Shown here: piece by piece, positions 14,259-25,660 of the stretch
How positions within the stretch are numbered: the first letter of the stretch is position 1
Layout: each line of letters begins with the position of its first letter
Assembly: GCF_041296385.1 (NCBI RefSeq)
Contig: NC_091013.1
Coordinates: 9,066,001 to 9,130,000, forward strand
DNA from: Aphelocoma coerulescens
Lineage: Eukaryota > Chordata > Aves > Passeriformes > Corvidae
Length of the DNA stretch: 64,000 nucleotides
Direction: 5' to 3'
Translations under genes and position numbers: made by a program
Notes under the pieces: generated by a model
Databases searched by the model: none
The model's input: only the letters and a program-made list of their open reading frames with translations
What the model was told of the DNA's origin: nothing

Positions 14259-17200
14259 TTTGTAATAAGGCTAAACAGGGATTACTAAGGACCATTATTA
14301 CTACCTTACAGAATATTTTTTTTCTTACATTTTAATGCCAAAACATCTGTCATTACTTTTCTTTGAAAGGTACTGTTTTTTGGCTAATGCAATTAGAGGA
14401 CTTACTTTGAATTCAGGCAGATCTAAAATGATTATTTATAAGATTTTTAAGACTCAGAAGACATGAACTTTGTTAGTTCCAGGCGGTGATCAGATTGTGT
14501 TTTGCAATAAGTAAATGGCACAAGATGTCAGGCAGTTGCCAGAGGACATGACCAGTGCCTGTGTGCTGTAATTTAGTTTTCCAGGAATGCCTAGTAACAT
14601 TGCACACCAGAACTTTAGTTTTTGCAAATACCCCTATTTTGACAACTGTCTCACAGCAAAACCCACTATGATTGAGTGAATGTTTGTAGGCATTTGTCAG
14701 ATATAAATCTAGAAAATAAAACTGTCATCTTATTTCACGTAGAATGTTTCCCTCTCAAACAATAAAAATCTTGTGTAGGGATGGAAACTGTAGCAAAGCC
14801 CTATATTGCTCTGACTGACTTTTCACTGTTGAAGAAGTGCTTGCAGCCTCATTCTTTCTGATGGATGCAGGCTCTGCTTCCTGCTACATGGGAATTAAAT
14901 AAATGATGTCCATGGCATACTGTTAACACTTTTGTCTCAGAAATTGTTAGGTAAGCCAGGTGTGACCCCCTGGATTATGTTCATTAACCCCTTGAATATA
15001 TCCCTAGATTAACCTTTGTTAAATGTCTTATGAGACTGAGAGAAGAAAACACTTGTAAGCCCAGTTTACTTTATGATATTTAAAATTGGCATGAAAAACA
15101 TTTTGCAGGGAAAAAAAGTCAATCTTCGCCTGTAATTCAAAGACAAGGGATTTCTGTAGTTATTTCGATTTGGAAAAACCATGTATTACTGCAAAAGATA
15201 CTTATCATGTTGAATAAACATAATGAATTTGCTTGCTTTCCTTTTTATTCATTGTAATTGAGTATAATACTTAAATTTTCAACTGATTTATTGTAAAATG
15301 TATTTTTTAAATGTATAAGAAGCTGTGCCGGTTTGGCCAAATTTAGAAATATGTCCTCTAAGAGAAGGCAGGTCACAACCATCCCTTCCCCACCAGGTTC
15401 GGGTAAGAATAAAGACATAAAAAAGCACAAAAAATAATTTCTGGGCATAGGACAGCAATATGGGATACACATCATAAAGTCACCCCAAGACAGAAACAAA
15501 TGGTTTTTACCAAAGTAATGCCAAACTACATTTTATAATTATGGAATGTACTTTTCATGGTTTTTCTTTTAAAATTTTACTATGGGAGGTATTTCTGCTT
15601 GAAAGGGTGCATTTCAAATACGGGCCCAACTCAGGGAAAAATTACCCTAGTTATTAGTAATTAAAATCTCCATCTAGTGCAAGAAAGGAAAACTTATGCA
15701 GAAATATTTTAGATCTTTCAGAACACTGTACTATCTTTCTTCAAATACATGTTTAAACATTAACTTGAAATGCAAGTATTTAAAATGTGCACTTTGCATT
15801 TGAAGTGAATATTTTGTTTCAACATCTTAAAATAATTCTTGTGAACAGGGACTGTACTAATGAATGGAGAAGAGTTTCAGTCCTTGCATAACTGACAAAC
15901 TCAGGTCACTTCTATGGAAGATAGCCCATGGGATAATAATTCAATGCTAAAATAGGACAAAATAGTAATAATTTAAAAATTACCAGGCCATTAATCTTGT
16001 CTTTAAAAGAGAACAAATTAATTATTTCAGAGAGGGTTGAACCTGAGATGCAATTTATATTCTTTCTGATAGTCTAGTAATATTGAAAGATGAATAATGT
16101 CACTCTGTGTGATTTGTCTCTTGAACTTGAGCTTTTTTTGTGGAAAACCTGAAGTAGTGATGACATAAGGCCATAAGAAAACTTCAGTTGGGTGTTCATT
16201 TTCAGAGAGATGAGACCTGAATGCATGGGGAGCACCACTGGGTGGAAGAGAATGAACAGCGTTGCAAATGAAGACTGATTGCAAAATTCAGTTGTTGTCA
16301 TTGAAGATATAAGAATAGTTTGAATCCAGTTGTCATGTATACCATCAGAAAATAAGCCAAATGAAGGTGAAAAGGGAGAATTCCACAAGACTTTGTCAGG
16401 TGTTCCCCCTCAGAGGGAATTGCATTGTTTGGAGTTTTATCTGTAAGGTTCTGCTGTGTCATTGTCTCTGACTTTCCTTGCTATCTTTTTCCAGCTTTAG
16501 GCATTGGTTTCTAACACTGAAAAACAGTGAAGAGAATCAGTCTTTGTTTCATATAAAACAACAGTGAAGTTTTTTACAGCTGCAGTCTTTCAGGTGTCTT
16601 AGAGACCCTTGGAAGTGGGGAACTCTTTATGGCCATCACTGGAGTTCCTCACATACCTTCCTTTTTCCTTTGGAATGTGTCCTGCAAGGGCTACTGAGGG
16701 CCTTAAATTATTGTGGAAGACTCTGTTCTTTTCTGTAAGAAGAAAAGAGGAGGAAGTCTTTGCAGCAGATCTGTTAGACCTGGCTCTGTGGAAAGATGGA
16801 CAGCTTTTCTATTGCTTCTTCCTTGCTCCAGAGATTACTGTGGGGAGTTTTTCCTGTGTGCTGTGGATTGGGAAAATGGGACTTTGCATGAATTTGTTTC
16901 ACCCTGGACACCCCTGTCAATTTTGGCAACTCAGACTTTCAGTCCAAATTTTGGCATAGAAAAAAGTCTAAAGAGTTGTCATGAAAACTACTACATTTAT
17001 CAGAATTTCAGTAATTGCTGGGGATACTCAGCCAAATATACTGTAATACCACTGATTTCTAATGGTAGCTGTTGAAAAAAGTGTAGTAGCTTGTTTAGTT
17101 TAAAAAGTATTTACAGAAATTCATATATGCTAAACTCTTCTACTAGATTTAAGAGCTCTTTTAAAATACATGTCTCTGTGCACTACTAAAATCAATATAA

Positions 17201-17409
17201 AATATTGCTTACATGCTTCAATATACCATTTTTTAGGAAACTAACTTATATGGTAACACTCCTAAAATTCCATTGTTTCTTTGAAATTTTTGCACATACT
17301 GCTGGGAAGACTCTCCTACAGTTTATTGGACACCTCTTCAGGTTCTGCTTGTGAATTCAATGTTTCTGAAATTTTTACATCACCACAATTTTTTGGGGCT
17401 TTTTTTTAG

Positions 17410-17606
17410 GTGGAAGTGATACAGTTGAGTTTCCTATAAAATTCACTCCTAACTATGCTGGCTGCTACCACTGTCAGATTCTTCTGAAGTCCTCCTGTGA
17501 TATTCGTGTCTATGAGATTGAATGTGTGGTGAATGCAGAACAGGCTGATGCAGAGCTTGAATTTCTAACTCCAGCTTACCAGATGGTGACTCAGGAAATT
17601 CCAATT
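17410..17606 (+). CDS. CFAP47: CFAP47 internal exon C (ASH-like domain)
   Basis: Coding exon of 197 bp. Two bases complete a Gly codon split with exon B, followed by 65 codons (residues 137-201). The acceptor is a T8 run plus ag, the donor is ATT|GTAAGT (full consensus), and it ends in phase 0. The peptide contains VEFPIKFTPNYAGCYHCQI, then LLKSSCDIRVYEIECVV. This is the F-P-x-x-x-G-x-y-x-x-x-i-x-L pattern followed by a y-x-i-x-c strand, typical of ASH/MSP beta-sandwich domains in axonemal proteins. It then runs into an acidic linker and ends QMVTQEIPI. Such domains build the elongated CFAP47 protein associated with the central apparatus of motile cilia and sperm tails. This is one of the most diagnostic exons here. 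Confidence 0.93.
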
Positions 17607-20492
17607 GTAAGTTCACTCTACTACTGGTAACTAAACTAAGATTCAGGATTTTAAAAAATGAGATTTCGGATCAATACTGTTAAAATTTACAGTCCTGAAA
17701 TGCAGAAATGCATGTAAATACTGACTTGAGTATTATTTCTCAAAGTTCATGTTGTAGATAATATAAAGGAAAATAATTTACTTCAAGTTAATTATTAGTT
17801 TGATGGGCTTAATTCTGATGTTTCTCTTCAGACAATTGTTAGTCTAATATTTAATAATGTTATCACAATGAAAGTGAAAAAGTAGTTATTTAATCTAGGG
17901 AAAAAATACACTATTTCTGAAGACAAAAAAGGAGAGATGCTGAGGAATAAAATAGTAGAACAAGCTTACATAGAGTTAAAAAAATGTGGTAAGCATAGGC
18001 AGTATATCATATATAGTTTTATCATGTTTATTTTGTATATTAAATACTTGACACATGAGAAGTAAGACCAGAGAGAGAGAAGATGGGTGCAGTATTATCT
18101 CCTTCAGAGAATTATTGGTCAAATTTTAGAGAACTTTAAAATAAAACAAAAAATCCCACAAAAATTATAGGGAAGGATCTTAAGCTGTGACAGAAGGAAT
18201 AAAGATTCTTTAAGAGATAAAACCAGTTAAATATTTCCTGAAACCTGCACTACAGTTTGGTCTATGTACTTTTGATTGTAGAGCCACTAAAGAATTCTAG
18301 TGAGTTAATTTACAGAGAAATTATTCTGAGATTTTTTAGTCAGAAGAGTGGGGGCAGATTCAAACAAGAAGACTGAATATCTGGGGAAAGACCATACTGA
18401 ATGCTCTGCCAAATATGGAGAGTAGACAAGGAACTAGTACATCAGAAAGAATAAAAGAAAATGAAAGGAAACCATATTACAGTGCTATATCTTCTTGCAC
18501 ATATGTTTTAAGATATTAATAATTTATTTATTAAACACTGATTTTTTTGAATGTTACGTTAGCCTAAAAGCAACTGATACATAACAGAAAAGTAAGGGCA
18601 TTTTCTACCTTGTTTAAACACCTTGCAAACAGATTTGCTTCATTCTCCTGATGGATTTATTTTTCTCTTCAGAGTGTTTCTAAGCACGTGCTTTTAAATG
18701 TCATGCAGGGAGTCAAACTTTTATAAAGTCTTGCACATTTTCTTAGCAAGGGAGTAAGAAGCACCCCAAAAGGAGCATATACTCTGTGTGAGGGAGAGGG
18801 AATGTGTATCTCTGTTAGTGTCTCTCTTTCAATGAAATGCATATACATGATCACAAAATCTGATTTAAATGTTATGCTCTAAAATTGCAAAACCAAACAT
18901 TGATGGACAAACAAATATAAAAGTGTGAAGTTGTTCCTGTTCTTTTACATCCTAAGGTTAATTTTGTAACTGTACATTATTTTTTTCACAAGGTTTCTTT
19001 CATGTTCAGTATACGAAATGTGTATTACTCTTTTTAGGAGTTAAATACTTTACATTTCTATATACACTCATTCTAGTTGGAGCTTCTCCATCTATCAAAA
19101 GTTTTTCCATATTTTTATGTTGTTAGAACTATTTTATTTGTCATTTAAATTTTTTAAAAATATTCTATGGAAAAAGACATGCTCATTTTGGAACTGAAGA
19201 TGGGGTTGTTCAACCTGCTAAAATTAGTTTCTTGAACTGAATATTTATTGCTCAAAGCACTTTTTACAGACACAAGCAAACAGTCATAACGTGTGTTAGG
19301 TGGAACACTTTATAAATGGAGCAAATTAAATGGTCAGCTGGTTTGCTTAAAGCCAGGCAGTGAATCAGTCACAGAAGCAGAATAAGAACCCAGCTGAATC
19401 TGAGATCTGTGATTAGTTTCTTTTGGGGTTTCCATAATTTTCTCAAGCATGAGATGAATGTAACCGTTCCATCTCTGCCTTTCAGACTCTCCAGGTATAG
19501 GTCCAATTCAATTATTCTGTATTTTGGGTTGAACCACCTACAATACAGTGAGGAGATTCTGACTCCTTTAGCATTAATTGTGTTTAAATTAATTGACTTG
19601 ACAGGCTTTGGATAAGATTTTGCATTAAGCAGAGATCCTGTAGGAATTAGATGATTGATTAATTAAAACTAGCAATGATCAAGTATAAAGGAGTGGAATT
19701 TAACAAATATTTTCTTTTAATTTTCTAATGTTTACAGTTGACTTTAATATCTTTCTTTAGAAGATACTTTTAGGAAATTCATGCTGTGTTAGAAGGATTT
19801 GTTACAAAGGAATTTCAAAGTGACCATGTTTGTCAACTACTTTTCTCCAGATGGCAAGATTTTGTGTTAGAGATTAAGAAGAAATACTTGTGCTACATAT
19901 TGATGTAATCATCTCTACTGTGGATAAAGGAAACATCTGATACCAATTTTAGTAGAAATCACTGAAAATACAACAACTTAAGCACCCAAATTTTCATTGT
20001 CCTCCTCTAGAACCTAGACCAATCCTGATGATGTTTTTCCTTTATCCCAACTTTTAAAATGTTATATTAGCAGAGAGTGATGACCTGCCAATTTTAAAGC
20101 TGCCCAAGCTGGTTTTCAAAAGGATAAAGTTTTTCCTGATACTGTGGAGAAAAAAAAGGATGATAATAAAAATCAACTTTTTTTGTCTTTTTTTCCCCTT
20201 TCATTTTATCCTTGGCATGAGGACATCAGTCAAATAATTTTTCCTTTTGTGTTTTCTACCAGAGATGATGTCATTGTTATTAGAGAATTGGAGACATGGT
20301 GATCAAAGTTTTTTGTAAAACTGAGGCACTACATTAAGTCTCAACATTCCAAGCAGGCATATGTGCTCAACTACTGGGAAATTTACCTCTTAACACCAAA
20401 CAGTGAAGCATTAATCATACATATTAATCAAACCTTAGATAGATGATACTGCAGGTGTGGGTAGCTCTGGGTTAGCTCTGCTGACCACAGAT

Positions 20493-20529
20493 TCTTTGTT
20501 TCTGAGACTTTCTTAGAAAGAAACAAAGA
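20493..20529. repeat. perfect 11-bp inverted repeat (hairpin)
   Basis: Left arm TCTTTGTTTCT at 20493-20503 and its exact reverse complement at 20519-20529, with a 15-nt spacer. The RNA could fold into a stem-loop. It lies in an intron, is AT-rich and short, and has no known function. Too small for a typical pre-miRNA. Confidence 0.7.
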
Positions 20530-20719
20530 CTGAAGTATCATCTCTATTCCCTCAAATCCATTCTTTATCTCTGATGTTTATATACAATTTTCCATGGATG
20601 AAGACCATTGTAGGTCAAAAGATTACTTTCTCTTTTCTTAGATCAGATGAATCTCTATTTGACAAGGCATGTATTAGTTCATGAGTGACAGTTTATTTTA
20701 TCTTTCAGATGAGTTTTAA

Positions 20720-20738
20720 TTTTTTTTTTTTTTTTTTT
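20720..20738. repeat. poly-T run (19 T)
   Basis: An uninterrupted run of 19 T followed by acccccg. It could be a mononucleotide microsatellite or the poly-A tail of a minus-strand retroposon, but no retroposon body is recognisable beside it. Confidence 0.8.
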
Positions 20739-21526
20739 ACCCCCGAACTGGATGTTTGGTCATCTGGTTCTTTCAAACAGTAGGGGGCTGAATAGCATTA
20801 TGTTAATTATGTTACTTTTATTATTTTTAGGCACCCCCTAAGCATGTATTATGAAATATCTCACTTTTTACCATAATCAAGCAGTCTTGTGATACATCTG
20901 GATGCACAATAGACATGTTTCTTAAATAAGCTCATGCTCATATTGATCAGGACAGGCCTTCTTTAAAGCAGTTCAGTCTCTTGAAAGACCAGATTTTGAG
21001 AACACAGGACTGTAAATTCTCCTTTGGAGATTGAGTTCTCAGTTCATAAGCAAGACTGATCCTGTAACATTGTCAGTGGCCAAATGAGGCAATATATGCC
21101 AGCACACCTCATCAGCACTTCAAAGAGGTACACTAAGATTTTCTACAGATGGAATAGGAACAGAATTTTGGCAAGCATTAAACAGCACCATAAAGATACT
21201 TGTAAATGTTTATGATGATACTTATAAATTCCATCTTGACAATTAGCTAGATCATGCTCATATTCTTCTAATGAGTATTCCTGCTGACAGTATTGCTACT
21301 GAAAGTAGGGGTTCTGTACCTCTGGCTGCCAGGAATAACAGATTTATTATTAGCTTATTTAATTTTTAAAATACACTGCTTTTATTCTCCCCAAAGGCAC
21401 TCTGAGCCAGTACTTGAAGCAAATGAGTACTGTGCTCTGATGTGGTGATAGCTGCAAGTGAAAGCTGAAATGCACAGTAAAAAATTTAAATGCATAATCT
21501 AATTTACATCTTTGATTTTCCTTCAG

Positions 21527-21670
21527 AGTAACATGTCCACTCAGGACTGGAGGTTTGAAGCAGTTTTGGAAGGACAGTGTTTTTATGGCCCTCCTGTAAT
21601 AAATGTGCCTGGAGGTGAAACAGCTCAGTATCCTCTCACATTCAAGCCGGTGGCCGAATGTATGATAATG
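21527..21670 (+). CDS. CFAP47: CFAP47 internal exon D (ASH-like domain, first half)
   Basis: Coding exon of 144 bp, exactly 48 codons (residues 202-249), phase 0 at both ends. The acceptor is gattttccttcag and the donor ATG|GTAAGA. The peptide runs from SNMSTQDWRFEAVLEGQCF through GPPVINVPGGETAQYPLTF to KPVAECMIM. The sequence VPGGETAQYPLTFKP is the classic ASH/MSP entry: a turn, then a strand with the y-p-L-x-F-x-P motif. The strand pair continues in exon E, so the domain is split across the intron. The frame stays open for 44 codons past the donor, but the strong GTAAGA and the continuity with exon E fix the exon end. Confidence 0.92.
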
Positions 21671-23177
21671 GTAAGAGAGAAATTAGTTTCAATATTTAAA
21701 AAGGATGCTTCTACCAAGAAAATTATCACAAGTATCCAAATTATGGAAGTGTGTAGACAGTTGATAATATTAAAGCATCTGCTTGAGAGAAAGAGATGGT
21801 AAGATTTCCTACTATCTGAAATAAAACCACAAATTAACTAACTTTGTAAATCTTAAGATTAGGTATGATAGATTTCCCCACCACATATTCTCATGTCTTC
21901 TTTATTTAATTTTCTATTAAATCCTTCAATTCTATTTGTTTCTACCAAGTCCTTCAATCCTACAGTTATTCTGTAAAGATTCTGAACTTTTATCACAAAA
22001 ATATACATTGTTATTCTGAATTTAAATACTTATGTTAAATTGTATTTTCTTACCTAAGTAATTAAGTACTAACATTGAGTATTTCTCATTGCATGCCTAC
22101 ATCACAAATTAATTTATGTGATGAGTACTTTATTTAGTAAAATAATTTCTGTTGCAAGTTAAGCCACCATTTCACAGCTGCTTTTGGCATCAGAGTAATC
22201 ACTATTCCAAATGCTAAAATGAAGAGCAGAGCAAAGGCTATGACACCTTCAGCAAGAAGCTGTATTTGTGGTTTTGTCTCTGTCCCAGCTGAGAGATTTT
22301 GACTGCAAGTTTCTGTTAAAATATGTGAACTGTGAAAGACAAAAAAAAAAAAAAAGTTCTTTATATGATTCAGTTTAAGATTCCAGTATTATAAAATTAT
22401 TAAAAGCCAAAAGCCCTGGATCCTTTGATGACAAAGGATTAGGAAGAACATTTTAGCTGAATCACAAAATCATCCAGGTTGGAAGAAACCTCCAAGGTTA
22501 TCTAGGCCAGCTGTCAACCCATCACCATAATCACCCCTACACCATATCCCAAGTGCCACATCCAGGTGCTTCTTGAGAAGGTGACTCCACCACCTTCCCT
22601 GGGGAATTATTCCAATGTCTAACCACTCTTTCAGTAAAAACCTCTTTCTAATATCTAATCTGAACCTCCCCTGACACAGCTTAAGGCCATTTCTTTTCAA
22701 CCTTTCACTTGAGACTTAGAGAAGAGACCCATCCCCACCTCACCACCACCTCCTCTCAGGTATTTGTAGAGAGCAGTGTGGTTCTTTTGAGTCTCCCTTT
22801 CTCCAGGCTCAACACTGTGCTCATAAGACAGGTGAAGGGCAGGTGGAAACAATGAGCAAAGTTAAATATTATATGAGAGACAAGGAGGCATGAGAACATA
22901 TGTTCTTGGATGTTTATTTTTCAAGAAGAAGCCAAGAAGTGTAAAACCTAGAAATATGAAAACTTTTTGATGTTGAATTTAATAGTTTAGAAAAATTTAA
23001 AATAAAAGATTTTGTTTCTCTGGTTTTCTTTGTTTAGCAATGGAGTTTACTTAAGAACTATAAAGGTCAATAGGAGCACTTTCTTGTCAGCATGCTTTCT
23101 CACCTAGATTGTTGCTTTGGCAGCAAGAGGGGACTTTTACAGTAATGAAACTTTTTTTTCTCCTTTCTTTGTCACAG
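21671..23177 (+). other. CFAP47: CFAP47 intron, 1.5 kb
   Basis: Shortest intron in the window, phase 0, donor GTAAGA and acceptor with a long pyrimidine tract ending tttgtcacag. It contains an A-run near 22342-22356 and a truncated CR1 LINE (listed). Confidence 0.85.
22461..22830 (-). mobile_element. truncated CR1 LINE, 3' end
   Basis: About 370 bp matching the avian CR1 3' region in antisense orientation. The landmarks occur in order: aatcatccaggttggaagaa and acctccaaggttatctaggc near the left end, then gtgccacatccaggtgcttc, tgactccaccaccttccctg, ccactctttcagtaaaaacc, tctaatatctaatctgaacc, tcccctgacacagcttaagg, and ctccctttctccaggctcaa at the right. The LINE 3' end is to the left and the 5' part is missing, as in most CR1 insertions. 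Substitutions relative to the remembered consensus suggest an old copy. The open frame across it is a by-product of the element. Confidence 0.9.
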
Positions 23178-23351
23178 GGAAGGCTTATTCTGAGAAATCT
23201 TACAGCTGGAACTCAGAACATCTTTAGTCTTAAGGGAATAGGGAAGAAACCTCTGCTTCAGGATTGTATTGTGATAGAGTGCCAAGTGGGAAAGGTCTCT
23301 CATAAAATCTTATGGGTGCACAATTATACCAAGAAGATGTTAAAATACAAG
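23178..23351 (+). CDS. CFAP47: CFAP47 internal exon E (ASH-like domain, second half)
   Basis: Coding exon of 174 bp, exactly 58 codons (residues 250-307), phase 0 at both ends. The acceptor has a strong pyrimidine tract ending tttgtcacag. The donor is AAG|GTAATT. The peptide starts GRLILRNLTAGTQNIFSLKG, which completes the ASH/MSP domain begun in exon D: a strand, N-x-T turn, then a y/f-x-L-x-G-x-G closing strand. It continues with QDCIVIECQVGKVSHKILW and a basic tail NYTKKMLKYK opening the next domain. Length and phase would allow in-frame skipping, but that would remove half of a domain. Confidence 0.93.
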
Positions 23352-24515
23352 GTAATTTTTTTGCAATAATGTGATAAATATTTTTTCTGTAGAAGGACCT
23401 ATACATTATGTATTACAGTAGCAACAACTACTGTAATTGCAGTTACACTAATAAAATTCATGTATCCGTGAGAAAATTTTCTATATAGTAAATGGATATG
23501 TTTATAGTCAGGAAATCTGTGTGATAATATGTGATTTTACTGTATGTTTGATGGAAAAAAAAAAGATTTCTTTGTGTTTTAGTCTGGTTTCCAAGGGGAC
23601 AACACTTCTGCAATTGTTCTCTGTTCTTTTGTTGCTCTTTCCTCCTCCAGTGTTTTGAAACCAGTGGCCAACTCCATCAGTTTTGAAATCAGAGAAGGGG
23701 GCCTGAGAATTACTGTGTTCCTAAAAGCTTCATAACCTACTGAATATTACATGAAAAGGACAAAAACTATTATCCTACTAAGGGAAGGATTGCAGATGAG
23801 CTCACTATACATGAATTTCTCATGGCCCAGTGGCCTGGCCCATTATCCCAATTACTGTCTCTTGCCCAGCTGTTGTTTCAGCAATGTTGGAGGAAGTTGG
23901 CAATACTTTGTGTGTTTGCTGATAGAAGAGAGAATTCAGAGGTAATCACTGGAGTTGTTGAAAGGCAATGGGTCACTGGGGAGGTTAACCCAAATTCTTA
24001 GGAAATACAGTTTTGTTAATTTCCTTGCTCAAGAACATATTTTTACTATTAAATATAATCATTATTTTTCATATGTTCCATTAACTATATTTTATAACTG
24101 TATTTACACCAACACATTTTCCTATTTAAAAACACTGTTGTAGTACTGTAATAGCATTTTTTTCTACTATTTATCTTGTCTGTATGTTTAATCTGAAAGT
24201 GGTAAAAGTATTTCTGTAGCGTTCCTCACCCTGTGTACCTATATGTTGAATCCCATGTCCTATACCAGCAGAGACAGAAGGTACATTAGGGCAATAAAAA
24301 TGAAATTCTGCTTTTCTTCTCAACTTCAGAGAAGTTCCTGAGCAGCAACATCTTCCACCTTGTAAAAGAAAATCCATATTTGTGACTCTATTATGGCATT
24401 TAAATCTAGAATAGATAACATCCAGAGATTGTGGCCATACAGTGTTTGCCAGGAGGGCTCAATCTATTGAAGCAATGCAGGAGAGTTTCAGCTAAAAATT
24501 GTGAGAATATGAAAA

Positions 24516-24594
24516 TATATAATATAATAATATAATATAATATAATATAATATAATATAATATAATATAATATAATATAATATAATATATATAT
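24516..24594. repeat. TATAA pentanucleotide microsatellite
   Basis: Eleven perfect TATAA units in a row at 24531-24585, flanked by degenerate AT units on both sides. A length-variable simple repeat. The open frame across it on the minus strand (repeated I-L-Y residues) is an artefact of the array. Confidence 0.95.
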
Positions 24595-25537
24595 TTAGTT
24601 TTTTCTTTTGGGGAAGGATTGAAAACGGAACAAAGAGCATTCTAGAAAGATAAAATTTGACTAGTTGATTAGCATGGACTTGCAAACTGAATGATTTTTA
24701 TTCTCTGCCTTGGTGCCAGTAGGTCCAAATGCTGCTTTATTCAAATTGAAAGGTAATGGAAGTGAGTGATTTGATCTTATGATATAAAGAGAGATCATGT
24801 ATATACCAGCAGCAGTGTTCTATTAAGTAATGATAATTAATGCCAATGTGAAAATCTTTCCTTGGATGTCTTCTTGCTAGTCTCCAGTTTTCCAGGTTTT
24901 CACTTTTACAGGTCAATCTACATTTAGTAAACTTTGTATATCACAGAAAGGTCCAGGTTCATATTCCTATTTTTTGACTCATTATCATCCCCCAAAACAA
25001 AGTAAAATATTTTTTTGGCATTGCCCACTTTTTTTTTCTTTTCAACAGTCTTAGTTTTTTAGATGTGAATACATTTGCATTTCTAATATATTTGTACTTT
25101 TATCTCTGGAAGAAGTGAATGTTTTTGGCAACAACTATTTTTTCTGCTTTCCCATTTCATGTGAACTCAGTTTTTTTTTGTGCCAATGTAAGTGAAAGGC
25201 ACAGAAATAACAAACATCAAAATGGATATATTAAAATTATTCATTGTATGTCTTTTTCAGAAATTTTGCATTAAATGAATTTACGACAGTTGTAACTATT
25301 CCAGGGCGAGCTGGGTTTGACTGAACTTTGACCTCCTTGAGGGTGTTCTCTGGGAGCTGAAATCTGGTTTTGGTTGGTTTGTGATGTGGGGATTTTTGTG
25401 CTTTTTTTATCTCTGTGACAGTCCAAGTGTGTGTGCTCTTTTTGCTCTGGGACCTTTGGGAGATAAAGAGTAAGGTCTGCTATTTCATGCTTGTATGAAT
25501 ATAATAAATTAATCAGTGTGAATAATGCATTTTCTCT

Positions 25538-25660
25538 ATGCTAGGTTCTTGCCCAGAAGCAGTTGCAGAACAGTTGTTAGAGCAAGGTGGGCTGGAATTG
25601 CTGGAAAAGGCATGGTTACAAAGACTCCTGGAGTCCCCTGAACAAAGCCAGCAATATTAA
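25538..25660 (+). other. small open frame, 40 residues, unknown status
   Basis: Complete ATG-to-TAA frame of 40 codons. The peptide is rich in Leu, Glu and Gln (for example AVAEQLLEQGGLELLEKAWL), which would form an amphipathic helix. The first bases overlap a possible acceptor (ctatgctag at 25536-25544). Splicing from exon E (phase 0) into that acceptor would give a different frame that stops after 11 codons. The start context is weak (T at -3). I do not recognise the peptide. It may be chance, a relic, or part of a separate transcript. Confidence 0.15.

Larger units (their letters stand above)
7448..17409 (+). other. CFAP47: CFAP47 intron, 10.0 kb
   Basis: Intron between exons B and C (donor GTAATA, acceptor ending in a long T run plus ag), phase 1. 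Mostly AT-rich unique sequence. It carries a possible CR1 remnant near 8.05 kb and a minus-strand open frame at 13821-14258, both listed separately. Overlapping frames at 16609-17075 lack splice signals or family resemblance and are treated as non-coding. Confidence 0.78.
17607..21526 (+). other. CFAP47: CFAP47 intron, 3.9 kb
   Basis: Phase-0 intron from GTAAGT to tttccttcag. AT-rich unique sequence with a 19-T run and a perfect 11-bp hairpin (both listed). No exon, RNA gene or transposon is recognised. Confidence 0.8.

Noticed and set aside
16609..17075. Overlapping 116- and 120-codon plus-strand frames close upstream of exon C
   Set aside because: The two frames conflict, show no ASH-like pattern, and exon B already joins exon C in phase. 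Treated as chance.
22470..22700. 76-codon minus-strand frame
   Set aside because: It lies entirely within the CR1 3' region and is not part of an intact reverse-transcriptase frame.
25545..25660. Additional CFAP47 exon spliced at ctatgctag
   Set aside because: From exon E (phase 0) it would read 11 codons and stop, while exon E joins exon F cleanly in phase.
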